A DNA stretch of 52,757 bases from a virus. Below are positions 6,712-14,887 of this stretch, piece by piece. The notes under the pieces are model-generated. The model was not told the origin of the DNA and did not search any database. It saw nothing but the letters and a program-made list of their open reading frames with translations. A program made the position numbers and the translations under genes. The stretch is from IMG/VR virus record IMGVR_UViG_3300023104_000001, positions 1 to 52,757 of that record; one strand, written 5' to 3'. Numbering within the stretch: position 1 is the first letter of the stretch; the number at the start of each line of letters is the position of its first letter.

Positions 6712-7014
6712 TTAATCCGCCGTTACATCGACCGTGATAGCCGATGGTGCGTCATACATTTGCTCCACGTTGCCATCCACGGTGAAATTAGCCGTGATAA
6801 CTCCACCAAGCTCAGCACCAGACGAGTCCAGACGTTGCGCAGTCACGGTGTACTGACCATCGTCAATGCGCTCGAATACGGCCTCTTTGCCGGTTACCTC
6901 TTCAAAGTCCAGAACCTCACCGCCTTGCAGCAGTGAAATGCGCAGCTTGCCAGGGGTACGGCCAGTTGGCAGGGCGACGGAAGTGGTGGCGATTTTTACA
7001 GTTACTTTGGACAT
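6712..7014 (-). CDS. Hypothetical protein, predicted beta-sandwich, 100 aa
   Basis: A strong GGAG site precedes the ATG (AAGGAGACATCATG). The product has alternating hydrophobic strands and a pattern like small carboxypeptidase-regulatory or Ig-like domains (GKLRISLLQGGEVLDFEEV, DGQYTVTAQRLDSSG). It ends in VDVTAD. Such domains often decorate virions or bind carbohydrate, but it stands in the early-type minus operon, so its role is open. Confidence 0.75.
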   Translation of the reverse strand: MSKVTVKIATTSVALPTGRTPGKLRISLLQGGEVLDFEEVTGKEAVFERIDDGQYTVTAQRLDSSGAELGGVITANFTVDGNVEQMYDAPSAITVDVTAD

Positions 7015-7075
7015 GATGTCTCCTTAAAGAAAACACAATGTTACATCACGTCTCTACCCTGCGCGCCACAATATT

Positions 7076-7237
7076 TTATCGGTTTGTCAGCTTAACAACT
7101 GCATCCATGATCGGCACATTCTGATCGTACATGTAGCGTGCCGCATCACGATCCAGGCGTTGACCAGCCTTCTCAATCAACACTTCATACCAGACCTTAA
7201 ACCGCTGGCGGTCTTCAAGGGCTTCGAGGGGATTCAT
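7076..7237 (-). CDS. Hypothetical protein, 53 aa
   Basis: The ATG at 7235-7237 lies ten bases after the upstream stop. The product (NPLEALEDRQRFKVWYEVLI) is helical and charged, like short phage proteins of unknown role. Confidence 0.65.
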   Translation of the reverse strand: MNPLEALEDRQRFKVWYEVLIEKAGQRLDRDAARYMYDQNVPIMDAVVKLTNR

Positions 7238-7246
7238 AGGGCATCC

Positions 7247-7360
7247 TTAAAAAATATCAGAAGGTTCAATAACATGGCCAGAACTACACCAGCCTTTACG
7301 ATAAAACGTCAAATATCCCTCCCGCTTATTGCGGCTTACAAGGTGGCGGAGGTTGGTCAT
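7247..7360 (-). CDS. Hypothetical protein, 37 aa
   Basis: The start at 7358-7360 overlaps the upstream stop by ATGA and is preceded by GGAGG. It reads MTNLRHLVSRNKREGYLTFY. The longer frame from 7435 is less likely because it would overlap most of the upstream gene. Confidence 0.55.
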   Translation of the reverse strand: MTNLRHLVSRNKREGYLTFYRKGWCSSGHVIEPSDIF

Positions 7361-7575
7361 AGCGCCTCCACATGACCCAAGGCCATCCTTGCTTCCCATT
7401 GCACCCTTGCTGCCAATACTTCGGCAGATGAGCAATTTTCAGCGCTCCCATCGGCATCCTTCATTACTTCCAGCGCATCCCGCATAATCATCGCCGCCTC
7501 AACCAACTTCCGATAAGTAATAGGGCTGACAATGATCCCGTTTTCAAGGTCTTTCTTTACTTGTTCGATGTTCAT
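7357..7575 (-). CDS. Hypothetical protein, 72 aa
   Basis: A helical protein (MNIEQVKKDLENGIIVSPIT) with a long amphipathic middle (EAAMIMRDALEVMKDADGS). It overlaps the upstream gene by 32 bases and the next by 4. Similar short genes are common in early operons of Burkholderiales phages; the function is unknown. Confidence 0.7.
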   Translation of the reverse strand: MNIEQVKKDLENGIIVSPITYRKLVEAAMIMRDALEVMKDADGSAENCSSAEVLAARVQWEARMALGHVEAL

Positions 7576-7738
7576 CCTGTCTATTCCTTATATGCTGATC
7601 CACAAACCTATCAGCCTTCCACTCTTCCATGCCTAAGTGAAAAGCCAAAACTCTTAACCATGACGCGTAGTTCGGCATGCATTCGCGCTTTGCTTTTGCG
7701 GCATCTCTTACCAATTGCAAAAGCTGATTTGAATTCAT
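7544..7738 (-). CDS. Hypothetical protein, 64 aa
   Basis: I choose MNSNQLLQLVRDAAKAKREC at 7738 because GGGGAGGAA lies upstream at ribosome-site distance; the longer frame from 7765 would overlap the preceding gene. The product is helical and basic. Confidence 0.65.
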   Translation of the reverse strand: MNSNQLLQLVRDAAKAKRECMPNYASWLRVLAFHLGMEEWKADRFVDQHIRNRQDEHRTSKERP

Positions 7739-7742
7739 GTTG

Positions 7743-7982
7743 TTAAATTTCCTCCCCAGCATCACGCAATGCTTGTTGGATCAATGGAATTGTCATTGGA
7801 TCGGTATCATTTTCAAGCCTTGCTAATGCATATTTTAACGCAGCAACAAGACGTGCATTGCCATTGATGATGACGTTAATTGTCGGCACATTAAAGAAAT
7901 GAGCGGTGGTAAAAATAACGTCAGTCTCATCCCATCCAATAGCTGCCAATTCATCATGGCTTGTTTCAATGTTGATTTTCAT
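7743..7982 (-). CDS. Hypothetical protein, 79 aa
   Basis: I choose MKINIETSHDELAAIGWDET at 7982, preceded by GGAG. The frame from 8051 would run into the next gene's sequence. The product looks alpha/beta (DVIFTTAHFFNVPTINVIIN) and ends in an acidic helix. No family is assigned. Confidence 0.7.
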   Translation of the reverse strand: MKINIETSHDELAAIGWDETDVIFTTAHFFNVPTINVIINGNARLVAALKYALARLENDTDPMTIPLIQQALRDAGEEI

Positions 7983-8001
7983 GTTTACTCCACATAAAAA
8001 A

Positions 8002-8277
8002 CTATGGTTGTGTTGCTTTGGCGATGGCGGCATCAATCTCATGAAGCACATGGTGATTGACGTGGTAATCGCGAATTTTTACCAAGACGCTTAACAGGTC
8101 CGGAGCGGCGGCGATTAGGCGATTATTAGCAGCAGACTCTTGGCCGCTTCGGCGACCCCCTAACCCATGAGCGCCTTTCAAGTTCTGCATCATTGCCACC
8201 CGACCAAGATCAGGCCCGGTTACGAAATATGCCTCTTCAAAATGGGCTACCCACGGCCCCGGCGTATGCTTACTCAT
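8002..8277 (-). CDS. Conserved phage protein of the SKHTPGPW type, 91 aa
   Basis: It opens MSKHTPGPWVAHFEEAYFV and carries ESAANNRLIAAAPDLLSVL, two motifs shared by a very common family of small proteins in phages of Gram-negative bacteria. Its function is unknown. It overlaps the upstream gene by four bases. Confidence 0.8.
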   Translation of the reverse strand: MSKHTPGPWVAHFEEAYFVTGPDLGRVAMMQNLKGAHGLGGRRSGQESAANNRLIAAAPDLLSVLVKIRDYHVNHHVLHEIDAAIAKATQP

Positions 8278-8567
8278 GCTACATCCTCCAAATTAACTGC
8301 CTTCCAAGCAATCTGACGCATATCTTGCGCATCAATTTTTGTTGGATCATAGTAAAGTGAAATCAGATTAAGAGCCTCTTTATATCGATCTCTTTCCAAT
8401 ACCACATCCGCACAACGCTCTTGCAATTTTTCGATTCGCTCGAAGTTTTTAATTCGGTCAGTTATCGCGGCCAAAAAATAGTCAGCATCATCAGGATTGA
8501 CAAACGCCGCAACGGTTTCATTTGTATCTTCGTTCTTTAGTGCCGAACCTGATTTGTAGAGTTTCAT
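8274..8567 (-). CDS. Hypothetical protein, 97 aa, coiled coil
   Basis: The protein has a short beta N-terminus (MKLYKSGSALKNEDTNETVA) and a long charged helix (about 34-70, ITDRIKNFERIEKLQERCAD) likely to form a coiled coil. It is linked to the SKHTPGPW gene downstream by an ATGA overlap. No function is recognised. Confidence 0.7.
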   Translation of the reverse strand: MKLYKSGSALKNEDTNETVAAFVNPDDADYFLAAITDRIKNFERIEKLQERCADVVLERDRYKEALNLISLYYDPTKIDAQDMRQIAWKAVNLEDVA

Positions 8568-8608
8568 TGATGTCCTTTCGTTGTGCGCCGCCTGGGCAGC
8601 GCGGGGTT

Positions 8609-8905
8609 TTATGCAGGCAAGCGAGACGCCCGATATTTGTAACGATTAGCCAATTCTTGATTAGCTGGCGTCATGATGTCTTTATGGTCAAGCCATTTGC
8701 CCATGTACTCAAGAGCTTCACCGCTGAACAGTTCTGCAATCTCAACGTTGGTTCCACTTGAGCATACAGACTCAACCACATTCATTCCATCGCCGTCAAT
8801 GTAGCCATACAAGTCCAATTGCAGTGCATCGGTATGCTGGTAATTCTTGTAAAGCAGTTCGCCGCTGACGGTTGGTTGTTGGTAAGCTGGTCCAATGCGA
8901 TTCAT
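8609..8905 (-). CDS. Hypothetical protein, 98 aa
   Basis: The ATG at 8905 follows AGGAGAAACATC. The acidic product (LDLYGYIDGDGMNVVESVCS) has no recognised domain. It is the first gene after site B and a minus-strand TATAGT hexamer near 8946, so it probably starts a transcription unit running down to 4212. Confidence 0.7.
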   Translation of the reverse strand: MNRIGPAYQQPTVSGELLYKNYQHTDALQLDLYGYIDGDGMNVVESVCSSGTNVEIAELFSGEALEYMGKWLDHKDIMTPANQELANRYKYRASRLPA

Positions 8906-8966
8906 GATGTTTCTCCTAGTAGGTTTGCGCTGCTGATGTATGAACTATAAACACTCAAACCCACTA

Positions 8967-9000
8967 GGTCTAATTGGTTGTAACTATGGTTGCTATAGTC
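8967..9000 (+). promoter_or_regulatory. Dispersed element, site B
   Basis: GGTCTAATTGGTTGTAACTA then TGGTTGCTATAGTC; the first 21 bases match site A (minus strand). TAACTAT and its partner TATAGTCA form a degenerate inverted repeat. On the minus strand, TAGACC from this element lies 17 bp before TATAGT, so it overlaps a promoter for the gene at 8609-8905. Confidence 0.6.
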
Positions 9001-9760
9001 AGAAACTATTGTTGAAAACATCCAAAGCCGCCCTCAATTTGGCGTGATCTTGATCTTGGTCCCAAGCCGCCACTGCCTTGCACAGTTCCTCCAGTAGCTT
9101 GCGGCTCGGTTTTGACCCCGCCACGGCCTTTTCAGTGGCGCGTCCACCTCCACGTACCACTGCATCCTTAATAATCGCTCCTGCGCCCTCTCCGTGCGTC
9201 CTGACCACCTTCATGGCAGTCGTGCTCGACACCTCACCGTTCTTAATCGCCAATTGGACGTCGGTGTTTGCCCCTGCCAAGCCCAAGCACTGCGAGATAT
9301 GACCAAGCGACCGGCCAACACGGTCAGCGATCTGTTTGTTGGTCCAGCCGAAGCGAACCAGCTTGAGGTACTGAATGCCCGCTTCCAGCGGCGTCAACGG
9401 CATACCCTGCGAACTGGTCAGCAGGTGCGCAACGCGATCTGCATCATTGCCACGAAACTGCGTTGCCGCCATGCTCGGAATTTCCACACCCTCCGCCACC
9501 AACTCATTGACAGCGATCAAACGGTGTTCCCCATCGACCATTATGATTTCACCAGCTACCACGCGAACAAAGATTGGCGGGATGGTTGCGCCATTGCGAA
9601 TCGATGTCTTGAACTGTTCCACGTTCTCGCGGCTGATTGGACGATTGAACCCTGGCTCGACCTTGACCAAGTGCGGGGCAACCTGAAAATTGGTTTCTTT
9701 GTTGATGCCTGGAACTTTTGCTTCTGCGGCTACCTTCAAGGATACGAATGGCTTGTTCAT
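8999..9760 (-). CDS. ParB-like nuclease/HTH protein (orphan, no ParA)
   Basis: The 253-residue protein has a ParB/Srx-type N-terminal domain (about 25-110): GFNRPISRENVEQF, then the NTP-binding hallmark VDGEHRLIAV (75-84). A helix-turn-helix follows (139-160, TNKQIADRVGRSLGHISQCL), then a short C-terminal segment. ParB proteins are CTP-dependent clamps that bind short palindromes; some relatives such as plasmid KorB are global repressors. No ParA ATPase lies nearby, which favours regulation or DNA processing over partition. It is flanked by dispersed elements at both ends (sites B and C). Confidence 0.85.
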   Translation of the reverse strand: MNKPFVSLKVAAEAKVPGINKETNFQVAPHLVKVEPGFNRPISRENVEQFKTSIRNGATIPPIFVRVVAGEIIMVDGEHRLIAVNELVAEGVEIPSMAATQFRGNDADRVAHLLTSSQGMPLTPLEAGIQYLKLVRFGWTNKQIADRVGRSLGHISQCLGLAGANTDVQLAIKNGEVSSTTAMKVVRTHGEGAGAIIKDAVVRGGGRATEKAVAGSKPSRKLLEELCKAVAAWDQDQDHAKLRAALDVFNNSF

Positions 9761-9793
9761 TTGTTGCTCTCTTGTGTGATGGGGTTTTAAATT

Positions 9794-10000
9794 TTACTTG
9801 CTGACCAGTTCGATCAATTCGAAATCATGATCTTCTCGTGAATCGTACCAATACTTGCCATTGGTAGTCATAGCATCCAACTCCCCAAGATAAAGAACTT
9901 TCAATGGGTATCTGGCCGAGTCATCAATGTCAATGACCGTAGCCACGCCACCTTTGTTTGTTTTCCACTTCTGCCCTACTGCGAAATCTTTTAGTTCCAT
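9794..10000 (-). CDS. Hypothetical protein, 68 aa
   Basis: I start at MELKDFAVGQKWKTNKGGVA (10000), preceded by CAGGAAGAAC; the longer frame from 10054 would run into the promoter region. The fold looks like a small SH3-like or YopX-type beta barrel (KWKTNKGGVATVIDIDDSAR). It stands just upstream of the ParB-like gene and is probably co-transcribed with it. Confidence 0.7.
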   Translation of the reverse strand: MELKDFAVGQKWKTNKGGVATVIDIDDSARYPLKVLYLGELDAMTTNGKYWYDSREDHDFELIELVSK

Positions 10001-10056
10001 GATGTTCTTCCTGTGAGTTGGTTGGCGTAGGAGAACTATAGCGACCACGGTCAAGC

Positions 10057-10080
10057 CTGACCAATTGATTGTAGCTATGG
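10057..10080 (+). promoter_or_regulatory. Dispersed element, site C
   Basis: CTGACCAATTGATTGTAGCT then ATGG. On the minus strand, TGGTCA within it lies 17 bp before a TATAGT hexamer (about 10035-10040), so it overlaps the likely promoter for 9794-10000 and the ParB-like gene. The second half of the inverted repeat is weak. Confidence 0.55.
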
Positions 10081-10475
10081 TTTTTACCAGTTCAATAGTG
10101 TTTGATTAAACTAAGATTCGCTCCAAAGATGTTTTGCTATAAAAATCAATAGCTTACGCCCATCTTCGAATGATAGATGACATAGAGATATAAAGACTGT
10201 TTTTGAATTTACCTACCACTACAGTAGTTTATAACTCTATCTATAGACGTGAAATTACACACCGATAATATATCTATAGTGTATGGGGAAAAACGTCTCT
10301 CTTGTCTAGCTTGCCGAAATTGTCGGCTAAGTTATTGATTCCAAAGAGAAATATTCTTAGATTTCATCCTTGGAAAACATCTTAGAGAGCCTTTCATCCT
10401 AAAAAGGAACTCAATAAAATCAACAACTTACATGCACTTTACGGCATTTTTTGTCCTGCGTCAAACATGTTCTGG
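10081..10475. other. AT-rich non-coding segment, candidate replication origin
   Basis: About 395 bp hold no gene; the longest plausible frame is a 21-codon one at 10332-10397 on the minus strand. The stretch is AT-rich with repeated short words: TATCTATAG occurs twice (near 10232 and 10270) and related ATAGA/ATAGAG motifs lie nearby. It is placed between the ParB-like gene and the Prim-Pol/helicase. Origin function is inference from composition and position only. Confidence 0.35.
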
Positions 10476-10503
10476 AAAAAGAAAAACCCCGCACTTGGCG
10501 GGG
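10476..10503 (-). terminator. Terminator of the Prim-Pol/helicase gene
   Basis: CCCCGC (10487-10492) pairs with GCGGGG (10498-10503) around ACTTG. On the minus strand it is followed by TTTTTCTTTTT and lies 5 bases past the stop codon. Confidence 0.85.
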
Positions 10504-10508
10504 CTTGG

Positions 10509-12890
10509 TCAGGTCTGTTTTCCGGTCGCCTTGTACCTGAGCACCGGCGCGTTGGCATACACCTTGCCGGTGTCGATTTTCTCCAAGTACCCGTTCGACC
10601 ACAGCCCGTCCACGATATCGGCCAAGGATGTCTTGGTAATGGAGGAACTTTTGCACTGGCGATGCATAACGGCAATAGTTTCTCCGGAGTCAGTCGAGCA
10701 GATTTCGCAGATGCGGTGCGCAACAGCATCCATCTTTTCTGTGACGTTGCGGCTTTCCATGCCCTCCGTACTGTTCACCCGGCGAATCTTGCGGTCAATC
10801 TCCGAGCGCACCAGCTTGACGGCGTAGCGGGCCATTGGCAGGGTCAGGCGGCCTTCCTCTGCGGCCAGGGCCATGGAAACCTTGATCACACCATCCAGGC
10901 CGCGACGTGGCAGGGATTCCAAGCCTGATTCTTTCTGCGTCTCAGCAAGGTCAAAGAAGTAGTCAATGGCACGGTCGATGAACACTTGAGCGTCTTGGTC
11001 GATCTGGATTGGCACACGCTTTTGGTCAAAACTGTCAACTCGTCCAAATGGACATTCATCACGGTCAAACGACACAGCCTTAAGTGACATGGTGAGGCTT
11101 GCCGGGATGGGTGGCGACCCTGCCCAATCTGGCTTTGGACGTGGATTGGTTTCGTACTCATGGAAAACCATTGCGCGGGACAGAAAGCCGTTCTCCGTCG
11201 CCTCTCCACTGAATGCCAGTTCCATGGTGCGTGGCGTGGCAGTGGTGAACATGGACAAGAATGGATGCGGTAAGCCGACAGCGAAGCGCTCAATTAAAGC
11301 CTTGGCGCGGCTGATCTTCTTTTTCACAACGTCCAGATCGGGAGCGGAGCCGTCTCGCAATACCTTGCCTTGCTTTTCGATAATCTCGGCGTAGCGCTCC
11401 TTAATCATTTCCTTACGTGACAAATCGATATTGGCAATCTTGTCGCCCTTGGTGAACATCTCCATGGTCGTGTAAATGATGCCTTCAAGATACGATGCGC
11501 CACCCTTCTTATTGGCATTATTGATGCGCTGCAATGTTCCACCAAATTCATCAATGTAATAATTGGCGTATTGGTTGTGCTCCAAAGCGTCCACAAGGTC
11601 TTTGTCGGACTTGATGCGTCCATGCGTGGCGTGACTCAATCCGACAGCGCCTAGAAGCGCCTGAGCAGCCCCAAGCACACTGTCTTTGCCTACCGATGAA
11701 CCGGCGATGCAGAGAATCAGTAGATTGGGCTGAATATTGGAGAAACGCCCCGGAAAAACATATTTCCGGCCAATGGCATTGGTCAAAACCGACAGCGCGC
11801 ACGCGAGCGCCAGATTCCGATTCGGGAATACTGAGCATGCATACACATAGTCGTTGATCTTGCCAAGCAGCCCTGGCGGCTCGTGCAAACTTATGTCGGC
11901 ATCATCTGCAATGGATGGGAGTGTGACGCGCTCTGCAACCTTCTGCGCCCACGAGTCCTTGATTTCCTGTAACTGGTCTGGTGTCAACGCCGTGGAATCT
12001 GCTTGTGGTTCCCAACCTGCGGCGCGTGCGATTTGGACAAGCGATCCAATGCCAACAGGACGATGCTGGTAACGCCCGAACGTGAACCATTTTTTCTGGC
12101 ACAGCCCATCCTTGTAGGTTGTGCCAGGGCGGCTCCAATCGTCCCAAATCTTCAAGCCCACATCACTACCGTCCGTTGCGCTGTGAACGATCATGCCAAT
12201 CTTGACCCACTCATCATGAGATAGGTTGCACGTAATGTAGGACAGCATGTCCTTAATTTCTTCAATGTCTGCTGTTCCGTCTTGCGCAATGCGGGCCTTG
12301 TGCTCGGCGTGCGTAGCCGCCAGCATGTCGGATAAAGCGTATGGCAGCTTGCGCATATCTTCCAAGTCGGACTTGGCGGCACTATGCCATTGATATTCAT
12401 TGCCTGAGGCATGAAGCGATCCGGCAATGACCACAAAGCCGCCGCCTTGCTTGACGTCGATTCCTTTATAAGCCGCTGGCATTTTCCAGCCTAAGATCGA
12501 AGAATCTAACTTGCGAAAGTAAAAATGCAAGCCATTTCCACCGGTCTTTACAATCGCCGAACAGAGGTCAAACAGATCAATGCCAAGGTCAACTTGCAGC
12601 TTGGCTAGTGATTCAGTTCCTCCATTGCGCGGATCAATGTCGATCACGATGTGGTCTTGGTCCAATGCCCATCCAAGGCCATTACAACCGTAAACTTCGT
12701 GCCAGACTTCGTAAATTGTGGCGCTATCGGCAAGCCGTTGGTGCTGCCAATTAGATCGGAGGGGGTGTTTTCCTACTGCTGCACAATCAGCCTCACCACA
12801 GCCGCACTTGCCATTGATGATTGGGTAGAGCGGGATTAGGCGCAAGTGCGCATCAAGGTAGTCGTTCGCGATGGGGTAAAGGTCGGACAT
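10509..12890 (-). CDS. Bifunctional primase-polymerase / replicative helicase fusion
   Basis: This 793-residue protein combines three parts. A Prim-Pol domain (about 5-190) has a Cys/His cluster (C29, C31, C36, H42), the catalytic IDID (83-86) and GGNGLHFYF (117-125). A PriCT-2-like linker lies at about 210-295 (LSHDEWVKIGMIVHSA). A DUF3987-type P-loop domain has Walker A AGSSVGKDS (396-404) and IDEFGG (446-451). It would lay down primers and unwind the fork. No phage polymerase gene is present, so primers are probably extended by the host enzyme. ATG at 12890 follows an AAGGAAACC site. Confidence 0.9.
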   Translation of the reverse strand: MSDLYPIANDYLDAHLRLIPLYPIINGKCGCGEADCAAVGKHPLRSNWQHQRLADSATIYEVWHEVYGCNGLGWALDQDHIVIDIDPRNGGTESLAKLQVDLGIDLFDLCSAIVKTGGNGLHFYFRKLDSSILGWKMPAAYKGIDVKQGGGFVVIAGSLHASGNEYQWHSAAKSDLEDMRKLPYALSDMLAATHAEHKARIAQDGTADIEEIKDMLSYITCNLSHDEWVKIGMIVHSATDGSDVGLKIWDDWSRPGTTYKDGLCQKKWFTFGRYQHRPVGIGSLVQIARAAGWEPQADSTALTPDQLQEIKDSWAQKVAERVTLPSIADDADISLHEPPGLLGKINDYVYACSVFPNRNLALACALSVLTNAIGRKYVFPGRFSNIQPNLLILCIAGSSVGKDSVLGAAQALLGAVGLSHATHGRIKSDKDLVDALEHNQYANYYIDEFGGTLQRINNANKKGGASYLEGIIYTTMEMFTKGDKIANIDLSRKEMIKERYAEIIEKQGKVLRDGSAPDLDVVKKKISRAKALIERFAVGLPHPFLSMFTTATPRTMELAFSGEATENGFLSRAMVFHEYETNPRPKPDWAGSPPIPASLTMSLKAVSFDRDECPFGRVDSFDQKRVPIQIDQDAQVFIDRAIDYFFDLAETQKESGLESLPRRGLDGVIKVSMALAAEEGRLTLPMARYAVKLVRSEIDRKIRRVNSTEGMESRNVTEKMDAVAHRICEICSTDSGETIAVMHRQCKSSSITKTSLADIVDGLWSNGYLEKIDTGKVYANAPVLRYKATGKQT

Positions 12891-12908
12891 GGTTTCCTTC
12901 GTGATGGT

Positions 12909-12929
12909 TAAAAAATCCCCTTGCGGGGA
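12909..12929 (-). terminator. Terminator after the GC-rich gene 12937-14031
   Basis: TCCCC-TTGC-GGGGA (12916-12929) is followed on the minus strand by a run of Ts (A run at 12910-12915). It separates the accessory operon from the Prim-Pol gene. Confidence 0.75.
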
Positions 12930-12936
12930 TTGTATT

Positions 12937-14031
12937 TTACTTGGTGTTCAATAACGCGAGACCAGCAGCAATCACGTTTCCTGGGTACAGGTCACACAGG
13001 TAGCCGCCGTCTCCTTTATCCAAGTGAGGGCGCATGATTGCCAAGATGTCTATTTCCGGCGCTAGCTCTGCTGCTACAGGGGCGGCGAGACTGGCGTTCA
13101 ATGTTTTTTTCAAGTCGTGGCGAACCCTGTCGTACTTCGTGTGCATCTCCGCCGTTGGGTAGTCGAAATCACCGCAATTCGCGTTCACGAAGTCGAGCAA
13201 CGCATTCGCGGCCTTCCACAAGTCGGCCGCCACCGGCGCCGCATGCCCTGCTGGCGCACCTGGCGCGCTGGCCTTCGGCGCGGGTGGGTGCTCGTCCTCG
13301 ACCTCAAAAGCGCTGGCGATGATTCCGCGTAATTCCTTTGCGGTAACCAGCATCATTTCCGGCTTGTCTTCAGGACTGTCACGATCAGGAATTTCAGCCA
13401 CCGACAGGACCACCCGATTGCTGAACTCGGCCCGGCGTGCGCCCGCCACTTCATCAGCGATGGGCGCAGGGGCAGCGTACCCGCTGTGCTTGTCGGCGTC
13501 ATACGCCAGGATGTCTGGCTCTTCTGCCAGTTCGCCGATCAGGTGACGCATGCAGTCCGCTTCGTAGCGAACGCGGTCGGGGTATTCAGACACCTCGAAT
13601 GTAAAATTGCGGCTGTCCATTAACGACCCGCCCTTGCGCATCAGCGTCGCCGTGAAATTGCTCTTGCCATTTGATTCCGGCATCGCGCCTGTCCAGACTG
13701 TCAGTGCTGGCGCATCAGCGCTGGCCGCACGCTGGGCGATGTGGGCGCGGGCTTCCTTGAAAAGCTGCGCCATATCGCAATTCAATCCAGACGATGGGCA
13801 AATACCGTCCTCGTCCGCGCAATCGCGGCACATCGGGCGCGGGCGCTTGTTGAGAATTTCGGCGCACTCGATCACACGGATCAACGCCGTATCAATGCTG
13901 CCCTGCGCTGGCGCGGCTTGGAGGGCGGCGAGAGCTTCGTTGACTTTCTGCGATACGCTCGTGTGCAGCGGTGCGTTACAGGTTTGCACGGCGGTCAGCG
14001 CCTCGATGGCGGCTTGAATAGGGGTGGTCAT
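12937..14031 (-). CDS. Hypothetical mosaic protein, GC-rich, 364 aa
   Basis: It opens MTTPIQAAIEALTAVQTCNA and shows blocks joined by Ala/Pro linkers (PAPKASAPGAPAGHAAPVAA). One block has a Cys cluster (CRDCADEDGICPSSGLNCDM, about 93-112). The layout resembles patchwork accessory proteins of beta-proteobacterial phages of the Ead/Ea22 style. GC content is clearly higher than in most of the genome, suggesting recent acquisition by recombination. Function unknown. Confidence 0.75.
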   Translation of the reverse strand: MTTPIQAAIEALTAVQTCNAPLHTSVSQKVNEALAALQAAPAQGSIDTALIRVIECAEILNKRPRPMCRDCADEDGICPSSGLNCDMAQLFKEARAHIAQRAASADAPALTVWTGAMPESNGKSNFTATLMRKGGSLMDSRNFTFEVSEYPDRVRYEADCMRHLIGELAEEPDILAYDADKHSGYAAPAPIADEVAGARRAEFSNRVVLSVAEIPDRDSPEDKPEMMLVTAKELRGIIASAFEVEDEHPPAPKASAPGAPAGHAAPVAADLWKAANALLDFVNANCGDFDYPTAEMHTKYDRVRHDLKKTLNASLAAPVAAELAPEIDILAIMRPHLDKGDGGYLCDLYPGNVIAAGLALLNTK

Positions 14032-14040
14032 GGGGCGTCC

Positions 14041-14415
14041 TTATGGTCGGTTGTCTGCGCAGCAATGCGGGCAGTCTGAATATTGGGTCTTGAGGAATCT
14101 GCCGCAGCCGCAGCAGTTCACCTGTTCGCACCTCGGTTTGCGCGGTTTGATCAGTTCGATGCCGGTGCCGGCCAGGGCATCTGCGCGCTTCACGTACTGC
14201 ATATCCACAGCCGGGCGCGTGCGCGCGTCAATGTAGTCCTTCGGCCACGGGATATCGGTCTCGCGAGCATGGTGTCGTGCCACTGCCTCTGCCTTCGTAT
14301 AGACCTGGGCCTTGCGCATATCGGTGGTGTAGCCCTTGCCGTCGACCGCCCAGAACAGCATGTCGTTGCCGACGTAGGAGCGGCTGTCCTGCAGGTAGAA
14401 CTGGTCGGCGCTCAC
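14041..14415 (-). CDS. Hypothetical protein with C-terminal zinc-ribbon-like cysteines, 124 aa
   Basis: The first 90 residues resemble a small phage family involving a Trp/Tyr-rich beta sheet (YVGNDMLFWAVDGKGYTTDM). The end carries CEQVNCCGCGRFL and DCPHCCADN, enough cysteines for one zinc site. GC-rich like its neighbours, and overlapping the upstream gene by four bases. No function is assigned. Confidence 0.7.
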   Translation of the reverse strand: MSADQFYLQDSRSYVGNDMLFWAVDGKGYTTDMRKAQVYTKAEAVARHHARETDIPWPKDYIDARTRPAVDMQYVKRADALAGTGIELIKPRKPRCEQVNCCGCGRFLKTQYSDCPHCCADNRP

Positions 14416-14684
14416 GATGCACCTCCCGCCGGCTGGCCCTTGCTCCGCGCCTCGATAGCGCGGGCGAAGGGGCGCAAGTACATGGCGAAGCGCGAGCCGT
14501 GCAGCATTGATCCATCGAGGTTGTATTTGCGGGCAAGGGCGTCAATCTCATCATCCGTCAGCACAGCCGCCTCGACTTTCGCAGAACTCCAAGCATCCCA
14601 AGCAATTGCACGCATAACCATAGCCAAGCTAGAGTTTTCTACTGCACCATACTTTGATTGATAGTATTGTTCAAAATTCATCAC
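14412..14684 (-). CDS. Hypothetical protein, 90 aa
   Basis: The product (MMNFEQYYQSKYGAVENSSL) contains AIAWDAWSSAK, a motif seen in many small Burkholderiales phage proteins, and LTDDEIDALARKYN. It is coupled to both neighbours by ATGA overlaps. GC content rises sharply part-way through, which suggests a recombination joint. Function unknown. Confidence 0.7.
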   Translation of the reverse strand: MMNFEQYYQSKYGAVENSSLAMVMRAIAWDAWSSAKVEAAVLTDDEIDALARKYNLDGSMLHGSRFAMYLRPFARAIEARSKGQPAGGAS

Positions 14685-14887
14685 TTATACCTCTCAACTT
14701 GAATTCGTTTAACTTCGTCAGGAACAGTAGGGTATGCCATCCAGGCGTCATATTCAAAAGCGCTGTTGCTGCGCCATACCGCCTCTACCAGCTTGCCTCC
14801 ACGGGTCAGCGCTAGCACCTTGCTCCCCGCTGGCGGCTGTTCAATGTGGGCGTTGGTGAGGCTGACTACTTCGGCTGTTAGTCGCAT
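14681..14887 (-). CDS. Hypothetical protein, 68 aa
   Basis: I start at MRLTAEVVSLTNAHIEQPPA (14887) because GGGAGG precedes it at good spacing. Its overlap with the upstream stop is ten bases. GSKVLALTRGGKLVEAVWRS suggests a small beta barrel, and similar proteins are common in phage accessory operons. Confidence 0.7.
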   Translation of the reverse strand: MRLTAEVVSLTNAHIEQPPAGSKVLALTRGGKLVEAVWRSNSAFEYDAWMAYPTVPDEVKRIQVERYK

